The notes: generated from the sequence alone by a model not told the origin. 64,000 nucleotides of DNA from Armigeres subalbatus (GCF_024139115.2 NC_085141.1:165808908-165872907); one strand, 5' to 3'. Counted from the stretch's first letter, positions 42,732-54,310 are shown. Numbers and translations are program-made.

Positions 42732-44104
42732 CTACTCCTGGATTTCCTGGAGATTCGGAGCCGGAAGTCGCATGTCCTGCGCGCGTGCTCCTAGGTTCAT
42801 TACCATACCGCCACCGTCGTCTGCCATATCGCCATTCAGGTGCTCTTCGTAGTGCTGCCGCCACCTTTGGATCACCTCATGCTCGTTCGTAAGAAGGTTC
42901 CCGTCTATGTCCTTACACATATCGGGCTGTGGCACGTGGCCCTTACGTGAACGGTTCAACTTCTCATAGAACTTTCGTGCGTTATTAGCGCGGTACAGTT
43001 CCTCCGTCTCTTCACGGTCTCGATCTTCCTGCTGGCGCTTTTTCCTCCGGAAAATCGAGTTTTGTCTGTTCCGCGCCCGTTTGTATCGTGCCTCGTTCGC
43101 CCTCGTGCGGTGTTGCAGCAATCTCGCCCATGCTGCATTCTTCTCCTCAACTAACTGCTCACATTCGCCGTCATACCAGTCGTTTCTCTGATCCGGAGCC
43201 ACCGTGCCTAGTGCAGCGGTTGCGGTGCTTCCAATGGCGGATCGAATATCTCTCCAGCCATCTTCAAGAGATGCTGCGCCTAGCTGCTCTTCCGTTGGGA
43301 GTGCCACTTCCAGCTGCTGCGCGTAGTCTTGGGCTAGTCTACCGTCTTGTAGCCGCCCAATGTCGATTTGGTTTTCCGTTACTTGATTAGGTGATTTCCA
43401 TGTGGCCTTGTGGATATTCTTACGGGGGAAGAAAGTGCTTCGGACTACCATTCCGCGGGAGGCTGCAAAGTTTATGCATCGTTGGCCGTTGTCGTTCGAT
43501 ACGGTATGCAGACTATCCGGTCCGATGACCGGTCTATACATTTCCTTTCTTCCTACCTGAGCGTTCATGTCACCGATGACGATTTTGACGTCCCGCAGTG
43601 GGCATCCATCGTATGTCTGCTCCAGCTGCGCATAGAACGCTTTTTTCTCGTCGTCGGATCTCCCTTCGTGTGGACAGTGCACGTTGATGATGCTATAGTT
43701 GAAGAAACGGCCTTTATCCTCAGCTTGCACATCCTTGCGTTGATTGGCTGCCACTCAATCACGCGTTGGCGCATCTTTCCCAGCACTATGAAGCCGGTTC
43801 CCAGCTCGTTGGTGGTGCCACAGCTTTGGTAGAAGGTAGCCGCTCGATGCCCGCTTTTCCACACTTTCTGTCCTGTCCAGCAGATTTCCTGCAGCGCTAC
43901 GACATTGAAGTTGCGGGGATGTAATTCATCGTAGATTATCCTATCGCAACCTGCGAAGCCTAGCGACTTACAGTTCCATGTTCCAAGCTTCCAATCGTGA
44001 TCCTTAATTCGTCGCCTAGGTCGTTGCCGATTGTATCGAGTCGTATTATCTTCTATGTCGTTCGTAATAGTTGTTTTTAAAGGCGGCTTATTGGGCCTGC
44101 GCAA
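42732..44104 (-). pseudogene. RTE-type endonuclease and linker
   Basis: Frame 44104-43565 reads DWKLGTWNCKSLGFAGCDR, VVALQEICWTGQKVWKSGHR and NELGTGFIVLGKM, the N-terminal APE-type blocks. After a frame change, 43754-42732 reads FNYSIINVHCPHEGRSDDEK, VIGDMNAQVGRKE, FFPRKNIHKATWKSPN and a basic linker (RYKRARNRQNSIFRRKKRQQ) leading to the RT. The final SDH block is absent, with an apparent deletion near QIDIGRL. Confidence 0.88.
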
Positions 44105-44399
44105 ACCTCCTGTCTCGTCGGAGGGCCGTCGTGTCAGGGCTGTTTAGTGTCCCACCTAACACCAGGACTTGGGCTTGTGCGCTTTGAGCGGCACACGGTC
44201 GCTTTGGCGGAGCCTACTTGCGGATACATGCAGCTTTTTATAGAGGTTTAACAGGGCCCACTGTCAAACCCCACCACATCCTAGGCAGGCGCCACAACTC
44301 GCAGATGGCCTGGGGAGGGATCGTCAAGCCCTTGGACATAGTCCCTGCTGCCCCCATGTTCAGGATCCATAAATAAGTTAATAAAACTAAGTGCATGTA

Positions 44400-44760
44400 A
44401 AGTCTATAGGTTCACTTCAAAGATGAACTTTTTAGAGAAAGAATTAGACTTACAGTGTTATAAACTTATTGGCTCAGTTTGACGAATTGAGATGATGTCT
44501 GTGTGCGTGTTTGTATGTATGTGTGTACGCAAAACGCGTACAAAATGATCACCAATTTTCATGCACTTGTCCCTAACCGTTTTGTTCGCAACAAATTGCA
44601 TTCAACAGCGAAACTTGTTATGAATATAAATGAATGTGTATAATGGAATCTACTCACCTATCAGTGCTATTTTTTAACTTTCTTATACGTTTTTTAGTAT
44701 ATCTAGAACACGAGAAAGACGTCAATGCCGATAGGTGAATAAATCAGGCGTTTTCTTATT
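44400..44760 (+). repeat. Copy of the 31772-type dispersed repeat
   Basis: Shares GGCTCAGTTTGACGAATTGA, a TG-rich tract, GTTCGCAACAAATTGCATTC and an end with AACACGAGAAAGAC..ATAGGTGAATAAATC. Contains a single diverged array unit. Confidence 0.7.
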
Positions 44761-45324
44761 TATATTAATCTTATCACCACTGAAAACATCATGATAACAT
44801 AGAAGAAACATATTAAGATTAAAAGCTGTTTAAATAAGCCCTGAAAAGAAGTACACAATTGCGTGATCAGAGCATTACCCACTTCCACGCAGTATATTAT
44901 AACACGGGTAAGTGTAAAATTTTCCAATTATTTGCTATCATGATACAAACCACTACATATGGAATGTGATTAGTTTAATTGTCACCTGTGACATAAATTC
45001 ACTGAAAAATGGACAATTTGTGTAAATTAGAATTGATTTTATTAATGCATATATTAACTTTTTTCGAAGCCTCAAATGACAGCTCCAGCGTTAACTGTGT
45101 TAGTGTATGTATAACACAGATTTTAACACAGTATTAGTGAGAACATTAAAGTATAATTGTGCACAATGTTATGATGTGCTAAAAACTGTTAAATGTGTAC
45201 AATTCCATTTTTCGAATTAAACACATTAATAAAGAAAAAAAAACATTTTTCGAATTGCTTTTTACACTTACCCCCTTTTTCTACTTCCCCAGCGTACCTT
45301 ATGTATTTTGTGTGGCAATTACAA
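44761..45324. other. AT-rich noncoding DNA, nothing recognised
   Basis: No gene, repeat terminus or RNA feature seen; repeated TTAACACAG phrases near 45080-45130 are too short to classify. Confidence 0.4.
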
Positions 45325-45453
45325 TGGTGACACTATGCCCAGGGAGTCGAGAATGCTTCCAACCCGAAGATATGCTAGACCAGACCGATAATCAAAATCA
45401 CCATCTCCGGATTGGCAATTCTACGCCATTGCTCGCAAGGCTAACTGGAGACC
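45325..45453 (-). mobile_element. tRNA-derived SINE fragment, Feilai-related
   Basis: On the minus strand it carries GCCCAGGGAGTCGAGA and TGCTAGACCAGACCGAT inverse phrases of the Feilai body plus the sequence GGCAATTCTACGCCATTGCT and CGCAAGGCTAACTGGAGACC seen in related Aedes SINEs. Ends are not defined. Confidence 0.55.
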
Positions 45454-46889
45454 CATGCATTGTCATTGTCGTTTCGGATTGATAAAAATACTCAACTGTA
45501 ATTTTAATTTATCCAGAAATGTAAAGTATAAATGATTTTAGCTTCGTATTGCCCTATTTCTGCGTTTTAGGCCATTTTCCTCTATAACAAATAAACCACT
45601 GAGCCACACCAACAGTCACACAATCGTAAATCAAGATTCTCGGAAAATTTAGACATTCTCGAAATGCCTGTACCGTTTGGGAACGCTTTGAAATTCAGTG
45701 TGTTGCATTACCATTCGAGTGTGCTGTAAATTTCTCCCGCCGTGGAGAACGGCGAAGCAAACGGTATTGAGTATTATGAAATTGCGATCACAAACACACA
45801 ATTCGAAGCGCGGATTGAGGAGATCGATTGCATCACGGTGCTGCGGTGACAGTTCGGAGAAGCTTCCATTCCAGTATCGCGGTGTAGATGAAAAGACACT
45901 CCCTCGTGTACGTTTCAGTAGGGTGACTAGCTCTTACATTGACCTCTAGTATGTAGCAAAATTTCACTGGAACAACAACTTACCAGTTCGAAATAGTCCT
46001 TTTCTAATAGTGCATAGTTTTGTTTCCTTCGGTTTTTTGGAATATTTGTTTTCACTTCTAACTCGAATACATAAAAAAATGGGATGAAAAGTTATGATAT
46101 TTAGCTTACTAACCATACGCATAAATTTGATGAGATTAGTTAATGATCAGTAAGTTGTACCACTTTCAGTTAGTACTTACTTATCAACATTTCCAATCGA
46201 TTACCCTATTACTCATGTATTTCTGTTGGAAGTACAAAAAAAGAGATTTGCGGAAATATCCGTGCCGATCCATTCGAATTATTATTATTAATTGACATTT
46301 TTGACAGAAATATGATGGTATTATTTTTCAAATAGATGAATGTGATGCCAGTATGGTTTTATGTTAATCATAATAACATTTCGACAGTTTTTCAACCCGC
46401 TGGTCTCTGGTTTTAGTATTGCTACTTTCGGCTGCCTTCCTATTTAGCATGATGAACTATAGACTCTAAAGGATTTATAGACAAGCGAACGCGAAGGGGA
46501 GTGTAGTCAAACGAAGTAGTGGCAGGTGTCTCCAAACGACCATGAAATCACTATTGACAGCAATGTCAATTGTTTGTGATCGACTACTAAATAACACAAA
46601 ATGCGCTCCTAAATGGAATTATCGAACCATGCCTGTCAACCGTTTATAGAATGCACAGTATCTATGTTGTGTACCTACTGTTTGCTCTTTTATCGAGACA
46701 ACACAGCAGTTGAGGTGAGTTCGCATAGATGCAAGCATTATGTGCCGAGCAGTGAGCGAAAATCCAATATCGGGTATAGGTCGAAAGACGATGCGACACG
46801 GCAAGGAGCGGAATGATCATGAACAAATGTGCATGTGCATCAAATTTAAATATTTTGAGTATTGGTACGTGATTCGTTTTCCAATGCAA
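45454..46889. other. Noncoding DNA with no recognised element
   Basis: A GC-richer stretch at 45700-45950 has an open frame without a recognisable domain. The rest is AT-rich. It may hold unique intronic sequence. Confidence 0.35.
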
Positions 46890-46950
46890 TAGCGACTCGG
46901 TTGACGCCGGTCCGTGCGGTTCTGTTGGCGCTCAGTTGATGCAAGGATAT

Positions 46951-46958
46951 TATAAAAT
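46951..46958 (+). promoter_or_regulatory. Candidate TATA box
   Basis: TATAAAAT in a GC-rich setting, about 150 bp upstream of the candidate start codon at 47104. No clear initiator at the expected distance, so the call is tentative. Confidence 0.35.
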
Positions 46959-47103
46959 CGCACGTTGCACATCGCTGGGGATGCTCCTGTGATGGTGGTT
47001 AGCCGCGACGGCGACGACGTTAAAAGACGTCGTCGTCTGCACTGCCGATGCGAGATTTCATAGCCCAGTTCAATCCATTGAAATACGGCTAAGGAAATCG
47101 AAA

Positions 47104-47190
47104 ATGGGGCTTTGTGGTGGGCACCTACTTGGTGCTTTGGTGGTGATTGCAGTTTGCCAAAGATTTATTGGACAGGAACCGGAATGGTGA
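47104..47190 (+). CDS. Candidate first exon of a secreted protein
   Basis: ATG in a strong context (GAAAATGG) opens 28 codons that read as a signal peptide: a short polar start, the hydrophobic core LLGALVVIAVC, then QRFIGQEPEW and TGA. A possible donor (AATG|GTGAAA) at 47186/47187 would let the exon continue elsewhere. The surrounding 46900-47190 is GC-rich, free of repeats, and preceded by a TATA box. The product is not recognised. It may be a nested gene inside an Hs6st intron or a chance frame. Confidence 0.3.
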   Translation: MGLCGGHLLGALVVIAVCQRFIGQEPEW

Positions 47191-47454
47191 AAATCATTTC
47201 AGAATACTAAAATCAACAGACGTGCATTTAAGTGGAATGGTATTATAAACACATTTGAATTGAAAGTATGGCATCATCTATTTATAACTTCCATGACAGG
47301 ATGAGACGCATTTGTTCCAGACATTGTTTGTGTTTTATGATTCTTAACAATTATTCAGAGTAAATACGCAGCCTGGCAAATCTATTTTTAATTTTATTTT
47401 TGTTTATCGTACGCATAGTGTTTGCAAGTGCTTAATGATCGCTTTGGAGAGGAA

Positions 47455-48200
47455 CATTTAGTGGAATGCCCGGAGTTGTGTACCAATCGACTCAGCTTGA
47501 CTAATTGAGATGATCTTTTTGTGCCTTTCTTGTATACTAAGTATATATGTTCGCTCCAAAAACAAACTTTTTATAGAAAGCCCGGAGAAACTAGCGCACT
47601 TATCACTCTACCTTTGTCGACGATTGAGTTGTCATCTGCGAACAGAGACATTATTGCCGCCTTCTGGAGGTTCTGGCATATCGGAACAGACTAACACCAG
47701 CAGATCGAGGATTCTGTCCTGGGGGGCGTCTGCTATGATGTCGAGCGCATTGGAAATCGCTGCGCTGATTGAGACCCGGAATGTCCTGACCGACAGATAG
47801 TTGTTGATGAGTTTTACCAGGAAGCTAGGGCTATTGTAGCGTTGTTCAGACCACATTGTGCTCTTATACTGTGCGGTTTTATTTTCTCTTTGCTGAAGCA
47901 AGTTTAAATAGTACCCGAAGCTATTTTAATTTCAACTGTGCTTTTCAGCGCTATGTGTACCTACTGATCCCGTTACGATCTTTGCTTGGACCCGTGCCTT
48001 CGTTTTACGTTGGACCCGTTTGCGGAAGTAAAATTCCGATAAACGGTGGTAATCCTGCAGGGACACCGTTCTGGGGAAAAACCTTTTAGAAGGTTACGTC
48101 TCCACGCTCAGCAATGAGCATTATTAAAAACCCTGATTAATCCACCTAGCGGTGATGATGCCTTTCTCGCTCGTTCAAATGGGTTGACAAACATATTAGA
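47455..48200 (+). repeat. 31772-type repeat copy split by a Jockey fragment
   Basis: The left part (47455-47590, GTGCCTTTCTTGTATACTAA, AACTTTTTATAGAAAGCCCG) and right part (48125-48200, TTAATCCACCTAGCGGTGAT, CCTTTCTCGCTCGTTCA) are the two ends of the family. About 540 bp of other sequence lies between, including Jockey RT. Confidence 0.7.
47632..47840 (-). pseudogene. Jockey-type reverse transcriptase fragment
   Basis: Minus strand reads SFLVKLINNYLSVRTFRVSI, NALDIIADAPQDRILDLLV (a decayed GVPQGSILGPLL) and SDMPEPPEGGN, the RT segment just before the FADD block. The sequence 47930-48115 (CGTGCCTTCGTTTTACGTTG) may be its inverted 5' end. Confidence 0.7.
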
Positions 48201-48799
48201 AAAGTCTAATATAACACTAAATAGATCTTATTTTTCAAATTTGTTTATGGCAGCCCTTACTTTGTACCGTTAAATGCACAAAAAAATCCATAAATAACAT
48301 CAGAATGTTCCATAAAACGCTACCTCAAATCCAAAAAATAGCTCAGGCTTATCCATAAAGAATAATTTTAAGATCCATAACTAAGCATAACTAAGCTAAA
48401 AAAAATATATCAAATAATTGTAAAATAAGTATGTACCTTTAAACATGATCAAGAAAAACAATATCATTCCTGCTATTTTCCCATGAACGTATGACAAATG
48501 ATCCATAAATTATTGGAAAATTATTCATAGAAAACTACATTTAATAAAAAAAAATACAATTTTGCGCAATTTTTATCGTGATTATGATCCATAATTTTGG
48601 TCAATTGACAAACTTTTTCTGTTTTGAAGTCAGAATCCAGCTTAGGCTTCTGGCACCTTCTGAAATAGTATGATTCTTCATCATATAGATAAGAATTCAT
48701 TTTTTGCTGATGAGCAGTTCCGTTTTTGTTAATGCCATTTAACCACTTTTCAATTAAGATTTACGATTTTGATCCGACTTAATAAAGTCTTAGAAGAAT
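48201..48799. other. AT-rich noncoding DNA, nothing recognised
   Basis: No gene or element terminus identified. Recurrent TCCATAA phrases from 48290 to 48600 are irregular. Confidence 0.35.
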
Positions 48800-50350
48800 T
48801 CTACTAGGGTTGCTTTTCTTCATATAGAGAGCATTTCGGCATTTCTCAGCTTCTCCCACATAATCCGAGTGCTATTTGAAATCTTCAAACAGATATGTTG
48901 TCGCTATGAATGGGTTTCCAACTAATTGGTCTCGTGAAGTCCAAGATTTAGGATTCATGTATAGCATGAATTAATTAACTATCAAAAACACAGAAGGTAT
49001 GCAAACGAAAAGGTACGATTATAGTTAGTTCAAATTTATAGAACATCAAAACCATTTACTAAAATAAATTGTTTTATTTTCAAACTAATTGTTAGCCCAG
49101 CCATGTTTTACATATACTGTGCCAATATGAATTATTTGCTGCAACGCCAGGAAGAATGCATTACAGTGAATTCAAATCAAATGTTGAAATTGATTCTGAA
49201 GTTGCTTCCATGCACACCAAAACATTATGAATATTAGGTGACATATCTGACATCTGACATTATGACACAAAAGCACATGACGTAAACTCAATCGTATATG
49301 TTTTTCAACGTCAGATGATTTAAATATGCCACGGAACCTAAACACAGCACAGGTGCGTTGCCGCACGAATGTACAAGCAACCGATGATCAGTGCAAATTG
49401 AGTATAACCTGTTATACTTCGATCATCACATATCCAAGAAGCGGAGAGAGCCTAGGGGTAACGCTTTAGGCTGTCACTCAGTGGGTCTATGTTCGATGCT
49501 CATTCTGACTCTCTTTTGTTTAATGTTAAATTTAAACATATTTTAGTTAATACCAATAAATTTTATTCATTTTTTTTCCATAGCTCAATACCAAATTTTT
49601 AAAACGACTTATCTGCATTTTTTAAACAAAGATTAAAACATAGATTTGTCAAGTCTGAGAGACGAGAGCACTCCCATGCAATCCAACACCACCAACAGCT
49701 AGCCGAAGTATTTACCTATATGTTAGACACACAAGGATGTTATCGATCATTTAGTAATCTGCGTTCGATCATTTAGTAGTTTGTCTATAACTCATTCCAG
49801 AGGCTGAATTCCAAAATGTGTTATACGGTGGACTTCTGATGCGAAGGTTTTTCTATATATCTGCCTAATATATCGATGTTTCAATTCCACCATTGAAGGA
49901 GTTACAGTGTTAGTTGCAGTGACTTATACCAAATGATAACAAAATTCCAATCATTCAGTATAAGCTACTGCTACTAGCTCTATAGCTCTATTACCAGTAT
50001 AATTGAAACATCGAACTGTTAGGCAGAGTTGTAGATAAACCTTTGAATTAGCAGTCCACCATACTACCAATTTTGAAATCTAGCCTCTGGAATGTGTTAT
50101 TGACAAACTACTAAATGATTGAACGCAGATTACTAAATGATCGAAAACATCCTTGTAGTGTAGATATGTAGCCTACATGGCTTTTAATCGAAATAATGAA
50201 ACTTTCATGTTACCAATCTAAGAGAAAATTAAATTTCGAACCCGAAAAATCAAACTATTTTCGGCTAAAATGTGTTTTAACGTTTTAATTATCATTTTAA
50301 AATTGACGCCCTATATCCCTTGCCGGGTGAAATAAAAAGCATCATCCGGC
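48800..50350 (+). repeat. Duplicated block, copy A
   Basis: Direct repeat of the block at 50640-53830. Shared landmarks: ATTTGAAATCTTCAAACAGA, CGATTTAAATATGCCACGG-type phrase, TATAACCTGTTATACTTCGA, CAATCCAACACCACCAACAG and ATCCCTTGCCGGGTGAAATA. The first 200 bases derive from Jockey RT. A 424-bp MITE (49732-50155) is present here and absent from copy B. Copy B's two large insertions are absent here. Confidence 0.85.
49732..50155. mobile_element. 424-bp long-TIR MITE, second copy
   Basis: Same family as 29802-30224: starts CAAGGATGTTATCGATCATT, two ATCATTTAGTA boxes, inverted arms, ends CGAAAACATCCTTG. Flanking octamers TAGACACA and TAGTGTAG agree only in part, so the duplication is decayed. 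Confidence 0.82.
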
Positions 50351-50639
50351 CCCCATTTTGTTTACTTATACTGACTAATAATAACTAATAAAAAATAATG
50401 TTATTAACAGTATAAGTTATGACAAGCTAGTGTTTCATCTCTGTTATTAATTAAATTAATACAATAAACTGTAGGACAGAGCTGTCGAAAATATTCGCAC
50501 CAGAAGTCCACCATAAAACACGTTTTGAAATTTAACCTCTGGAATGAGTCATCGAGAAACTAAATGATCGAATTTAGATTACTACATGATCCAAAACATG
50601 TTTGGATTGTAGAAAAGTTTGGATACATTTTCATTGACT
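50351..50639. repeat. Decayed half of the 424-bp MITE family
   Basis: Phrases AGTCCACCATAAAACACGTT, AACCTCTGGAATGAGTCATC and AACTAAATGATCGAATTTAG match one arm of the MITE family with many changes. Left boundary unclear. Confidence 0.5.
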
Positions 50640-51349
50640 TGCAAGAATGAAAAATTTTCTCCGAATCCTTCCGAAACTCAGATTCTCCCACATAATCCCA
50701 GTGCTATTTGAAATCTTCAAACAGATATGTTGTCACTATATGAATGTTACAATTAATTGGTCTAGCGAAGTCCAAGATTTAGGACTCATGTATAGCATGA
50801 ATTTATTAACTTTCAAAAACCACACAGAAGGTATGCAAGCGAAAAGGTAGGAATAATACTAAATTAATATTTATAGAAAATCAAAACCATTTACTAAAAT
50901 AATTTGTTTTATTTACAAACTAATTGTTAGACCATCCATGTTTTACATATACTGTGCCAATATGGATTGGATTGGTGGATTCAAATTAAATATTGAAATT
51001 GATGTTGCTTCCCTGCACACCAAAAACACTATGAATATTAGGTGACTTATCTGAATGAATTGACACAAAAGCACATGACGTAAACTCAATCGTATATGTT
51101 TTTCAACGTCAGATGATTTAAATATGCCACGGAACCTAAACACAGCAGCCGGTGCGTTGCCGCACGAATGCACAAGCAGCAGATGATCAGTGCAAATTGC
51201 GTATAACCTGTTATACTTCGATCACCAATCTTTCAAGAAGTAAAGATAGCTGAGGGGTAACGTTCTAGGCTCTCACTCAGAGAGTCCTGTGATCAACGCT
51301 CGTTCGGCTCTATCCTTTTTTTTTCAAAAACATATTTTCTAGTATAATA

Positions 51350-52403
51350 GGGTTTCTTACCCCATTCCCGGCCTAACATGCATACGACTGCATTAGTTAA
51401 TTGATATTTATGACAGGAAGCATGTTTTCCTCAATTTCGTGGGCCGTGCAATACTGCAATGGGGTTCACTTCTGCTTAAAAATAGCTTTTCTTGGTAAAC
51501 ATCGTTTGAAAAGGCTTTTATTTGATTTAAATAAACGATGTCCAGCACTAATTTCAGTCATAGCGATTTCAAATCCGGCCCACTTCCAAACTAGTTCCCG
51601 GCCTAAGCAAAATTTCGCTCAATCTCTCTACATCTTACTCTCATTCTCTCTCAGGACAGTAGAAAATGCGACGTAAACAAAAATATGCACGTTCAACGTC
51701 GACATGATGCCAGATGTTATTATTTATAATAATTTTATTTGGTTGAAAAGAATATATTCGCTCATTCAAATTACTTCCAAACGCTTAAAACTATATTTTT
51801 CACTTTTTGTAATCGAGAGAATTATAAATAACACGATAGCGTCAACGTATTAGATAGTTTTACTATGAACGATGAAGGATTTTTTCACACTAAAAAATCC
51901 TTGCCTTTTAACAGCACGGTGCGGCTAGAAGTTCTTATGCCGAGGTGAATTTTTGTTTGGTTTGAGGATACATTTTCAAATGTATTCTAATATGTTTATA
52001 TTAGTTCTTGTGAAACGAACAACTAGAAAAGATGAAAGTGCGTGAGTTTAGAATTATTGTGTGGTGATTAACAGCTTCGACCAATGATTGTATCGAGTAC
52101 TGTGGCGATTTCCAGGTAGGTGTTTATATGAAAATACCGTTTTGTAAAAGTGGAAAGATTCACTTCAGCTCAGTGGTGCAGCAACGGAGAGCGAATGTTC
52201 GAGATCTACATTTTTGTTTTCTATAATTGGACCAATTAGGAGTGAAATAAATAATTTAAAAATATTGAGTATTGTGCGAAATAAACGGGAGACTTTTTTA
52301 AAATTATCAATCATAAGCCTACGGCTTCCAAAAAGTATAAATCTTTAGTTTTCTGTGCAGTGAGCCGGGAATCGGGTCCATAGGCCCAAGTAGTGATTTA
52401 CCC
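51350..52403 (+). mobile_element. 1.05-kb non-autonomous element, TA duplication, copy 1
   Basis: Begins GGGTTTCTTACCCCATTCCC and ends ATAGGCCCAAGTAGTGATTT then ACCC. TA lies at 51348-51349 and 52404-52405, and copy A of the block has the unoccupied AATACCAATAAA site with a single TA. No coding. A second, inverted copy of almost the same length is at 61430-62480. Tc1/mariner-like by target choice. Confidence 0.85.
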
Positions 52404-52645
52404 TACCAATGAACTTTAAACAATTTTTATTTTCTATAACTCAATACCAAATTTTTAAAACGAATTCTCTGCGTTTGTAAACAAAGATTAGAACATCGAT
52501 TCGTCAAATCTAAGAGGCGAGAGCACTCCCACGCAATCCAACACCACCAACAGATAGCCGAAGTCTACACCTTTATATCAGGCTACATATCTACACATGT
52601 TGTTTAATCGAAATAATTAGACTTTCGTGTTGCCAATCTAAAAGT

Positions 52646-53312
52646 GGCAGTGCGAGTTGGCTCTTGTTTCGGACGGCGGGACGATCGCGCGATTTGCCGA
52701 AATTTTGTGTTTTGCATTGCGCGGCCGGTAATAAAGTTAACCAGTTCAGTGCGTGTTGGCTCTTGTTTCGGACGGCAGAACAATCGCGCGATTTGCCGAA
52801 ATTTTGTGTTTTGCATTGCGCGGCCGGTAATAAAGTTAATTAGTGCAGTGCGTGTTGGCTCTTGTTTCGGACGGCGGAACGATCGCGCGGTTTGCCGAAA
52901 TTTTGTGTTTTGCATTGCGCGGCCGGTAATAAAGTTAATTAGTGCAGTGCGAGTTGGCTCTTGTTTCGGACGGCGGAACGATCGCGCGATTTGCGGAAAT
53001 TTTGAGTTTTGCATTGCGCGGCCGGTAATAAAGTTAATTAGTGCAGTGCGAGTTGGCTCTTGTTTCGGACGGCGGAACGATCGCGCGGTTTGCCGAAATT
53101 TTGTGTTTTGCATTGCGCGGCCGGTAATAAAGTTAATTAGTTCAGTGCGAGTTGGCTCTTGTTTCGGACGGCAGAACGATCACGCGATTTGCCGAAATTT
53201 TGTGTTTTGCATTGCGCGGTCGGTAATAAAGTTAATTAGTGCAGTGCGAGTTGGCTCTTGTTTCGGACGGCGGAACGATCGCGCGATTTGCCGAAATTTT
53301 GTGTTTTGTTTT
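52646..53312 (+). repeat. 99-bp tandem monomers (about 6.7 copies)
   Basis: Phrases GAGTTGGCTCTTGTTTCGGA, CGATCGCGCGATTTGCCGAA and TGCATTGCGCGGCCGGTAAT recur every 99 bp. Units are 95% or more alike by eye, so the array is younger or more homogenised than that at 12972-13297. Long frames on both strands follow from 99 being a multiple of three. Confidence 0.95.
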
Positions 53313-53678
53313 GTTTTTCCTTAGGACGGTTCGTAAGTAAATTGATGAATATATTTTATTATTTTTACAGCATATACTGTTATTGACAAACGCTCTATAT
53401 TGTCGAATATTCACCTTTCCCACTAACACAAATTTTCCTTCCCGAGACATCTATGAAGGTAGTATGGGTTCCCTGGATCTTCACTAGTAGATGTTGAACT
53501 AACATTCCTTCCCTTCCTTCCGTGATTGTAAGGACGTGGCCAGGTATACAACTGCTACTGTATAGGAAAAGGTACTAATCCCAAGTACCAATTTGCGACA
53601 ATATACAGTAGATTGCTCAATTGAGCATTGTATAGCCACCCACGATTTGTACAATCACATATGCTATGCTATGCTATG
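52646..53678 (+). mobile_element. Monomer-headed SINE-like retroposon, 24-bp duplication
   Basis: Flanked by an exact 24-bp repeat (CTTTCGTGTTGCCAATCTAA then AAGT) at 52622-52645 and 53679-53702; copy A of the block shows the empty site. It has seven 99-bp monomers (to about 53310), a body of about 350 bp with GATTGTAAGGACGTGGCCAG and GGTACTAATCCCAAG, and a tail of ATGCT repeats. No protein is recognised. Shares monomers with 12345-13297 but most of the 3' body differs. Confidence 0.85.
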
Positions 53679-53830
53679 CTTTCGTGTTGCCAATCTAAAA
53701 GTAAATTAAATTTCGAACCTGAAAAATCCAACTATTTTCGGTTAAAATGTGTTTTAACGTTTTAACAACCATTTTAAAATTGACGTCCTATATCCCTTGC
53801 CGGGTGAAATAAAAAGGCATCATCCATTTT

Positions 53831-54308
53831 GTTTACTCGCTTTCGTCAGGGCCATGCGGTGTGTTGGTGATGCTTCCTTCTGCGATATTCATCCGACGGC
53901 AAGCGAATGAAGCGAATGCAGTGCCGTTCGCTCCCGCCGAAATGTGCTTGCATAGCGTCCTCACGCACATCAGCTGCGCTCCCATACGCTGATTGAACGC
54001 CGCTGATCGAACTCGTATGTAGGGTATGCGAGCGCATGATAGCAAAATAATAGAAAAATGGGCCTGATTACGTTTAGTAAAGAGAAACGTTATTAATTAT
54101 TGAACACATTTCTTTTCGTTAAAGGTTACCCAAATAAACACTTATAAGGCGATCATGGCCTCAGTGGAGACAATGGGGTCTTAATAATATTGTTCATCAT
54201 TGCATTACTTAACGTTTGCTTTACTTGAAGCGACACGTTGTAATTGTGCCATTATGAATATTAATTGAAAACAATAATTTCTCCAACAAATTGGTTTTCC
54301 TACCTATA
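53831..54308. other. GC-richer unassigned DNA, then AT-rich flank
   Basis: 53833-54045 is GC-richer with overlapping minus-strand frames but no domain. No repeat termini recognised. Confidence 0.35.
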
Positions 54309-54310
54309 TA

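Larger units (their letters stand above)
41200..44340 (-). mobile_element. RTE-type non-LTR retrotransposon, nearly complete
   Basis: Minus strand, 5' to 3': leader (about 44340-44105, with TAGAGGTTTAACAGGGCCCA inverse), endonuclease, RT and C-terminal tail, then an AATAAA-like 3' end near 41235. Coding is carried by only three frames, so few lesions separate it from an intact element; it is the youngest retrotransposon in the window by this measure. Its RT is of the same type as the remnant at 11923-15703, whereas the neighbour at 38190 is a different lineage with a similar leader. Confidence 0.88.
50640..53830 (+). repeat. Duplicated block, copy B, with two nested insertions
   Basis: Same landmarks as copy A, starting with Jockey-derived codons (INWSSEVQDLGLM, LLTFKNHTEGMQAKR at 50740-50850). 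It is interrupted by a TA-duplicating element (51350-52403) and a monomer-headed retroposon (52646-53678). Copy A supplies the empty site for both. Confidence 0.85.

Noticed and set aside
52644..53324. A 226-codon open frame on the plus strand and a 169-codon one on the minus strand
   Set aside because: Both follow from a 99-bp tandem repeat (a multiple of three) and no domain is visible; the array belongs to a retroposon.
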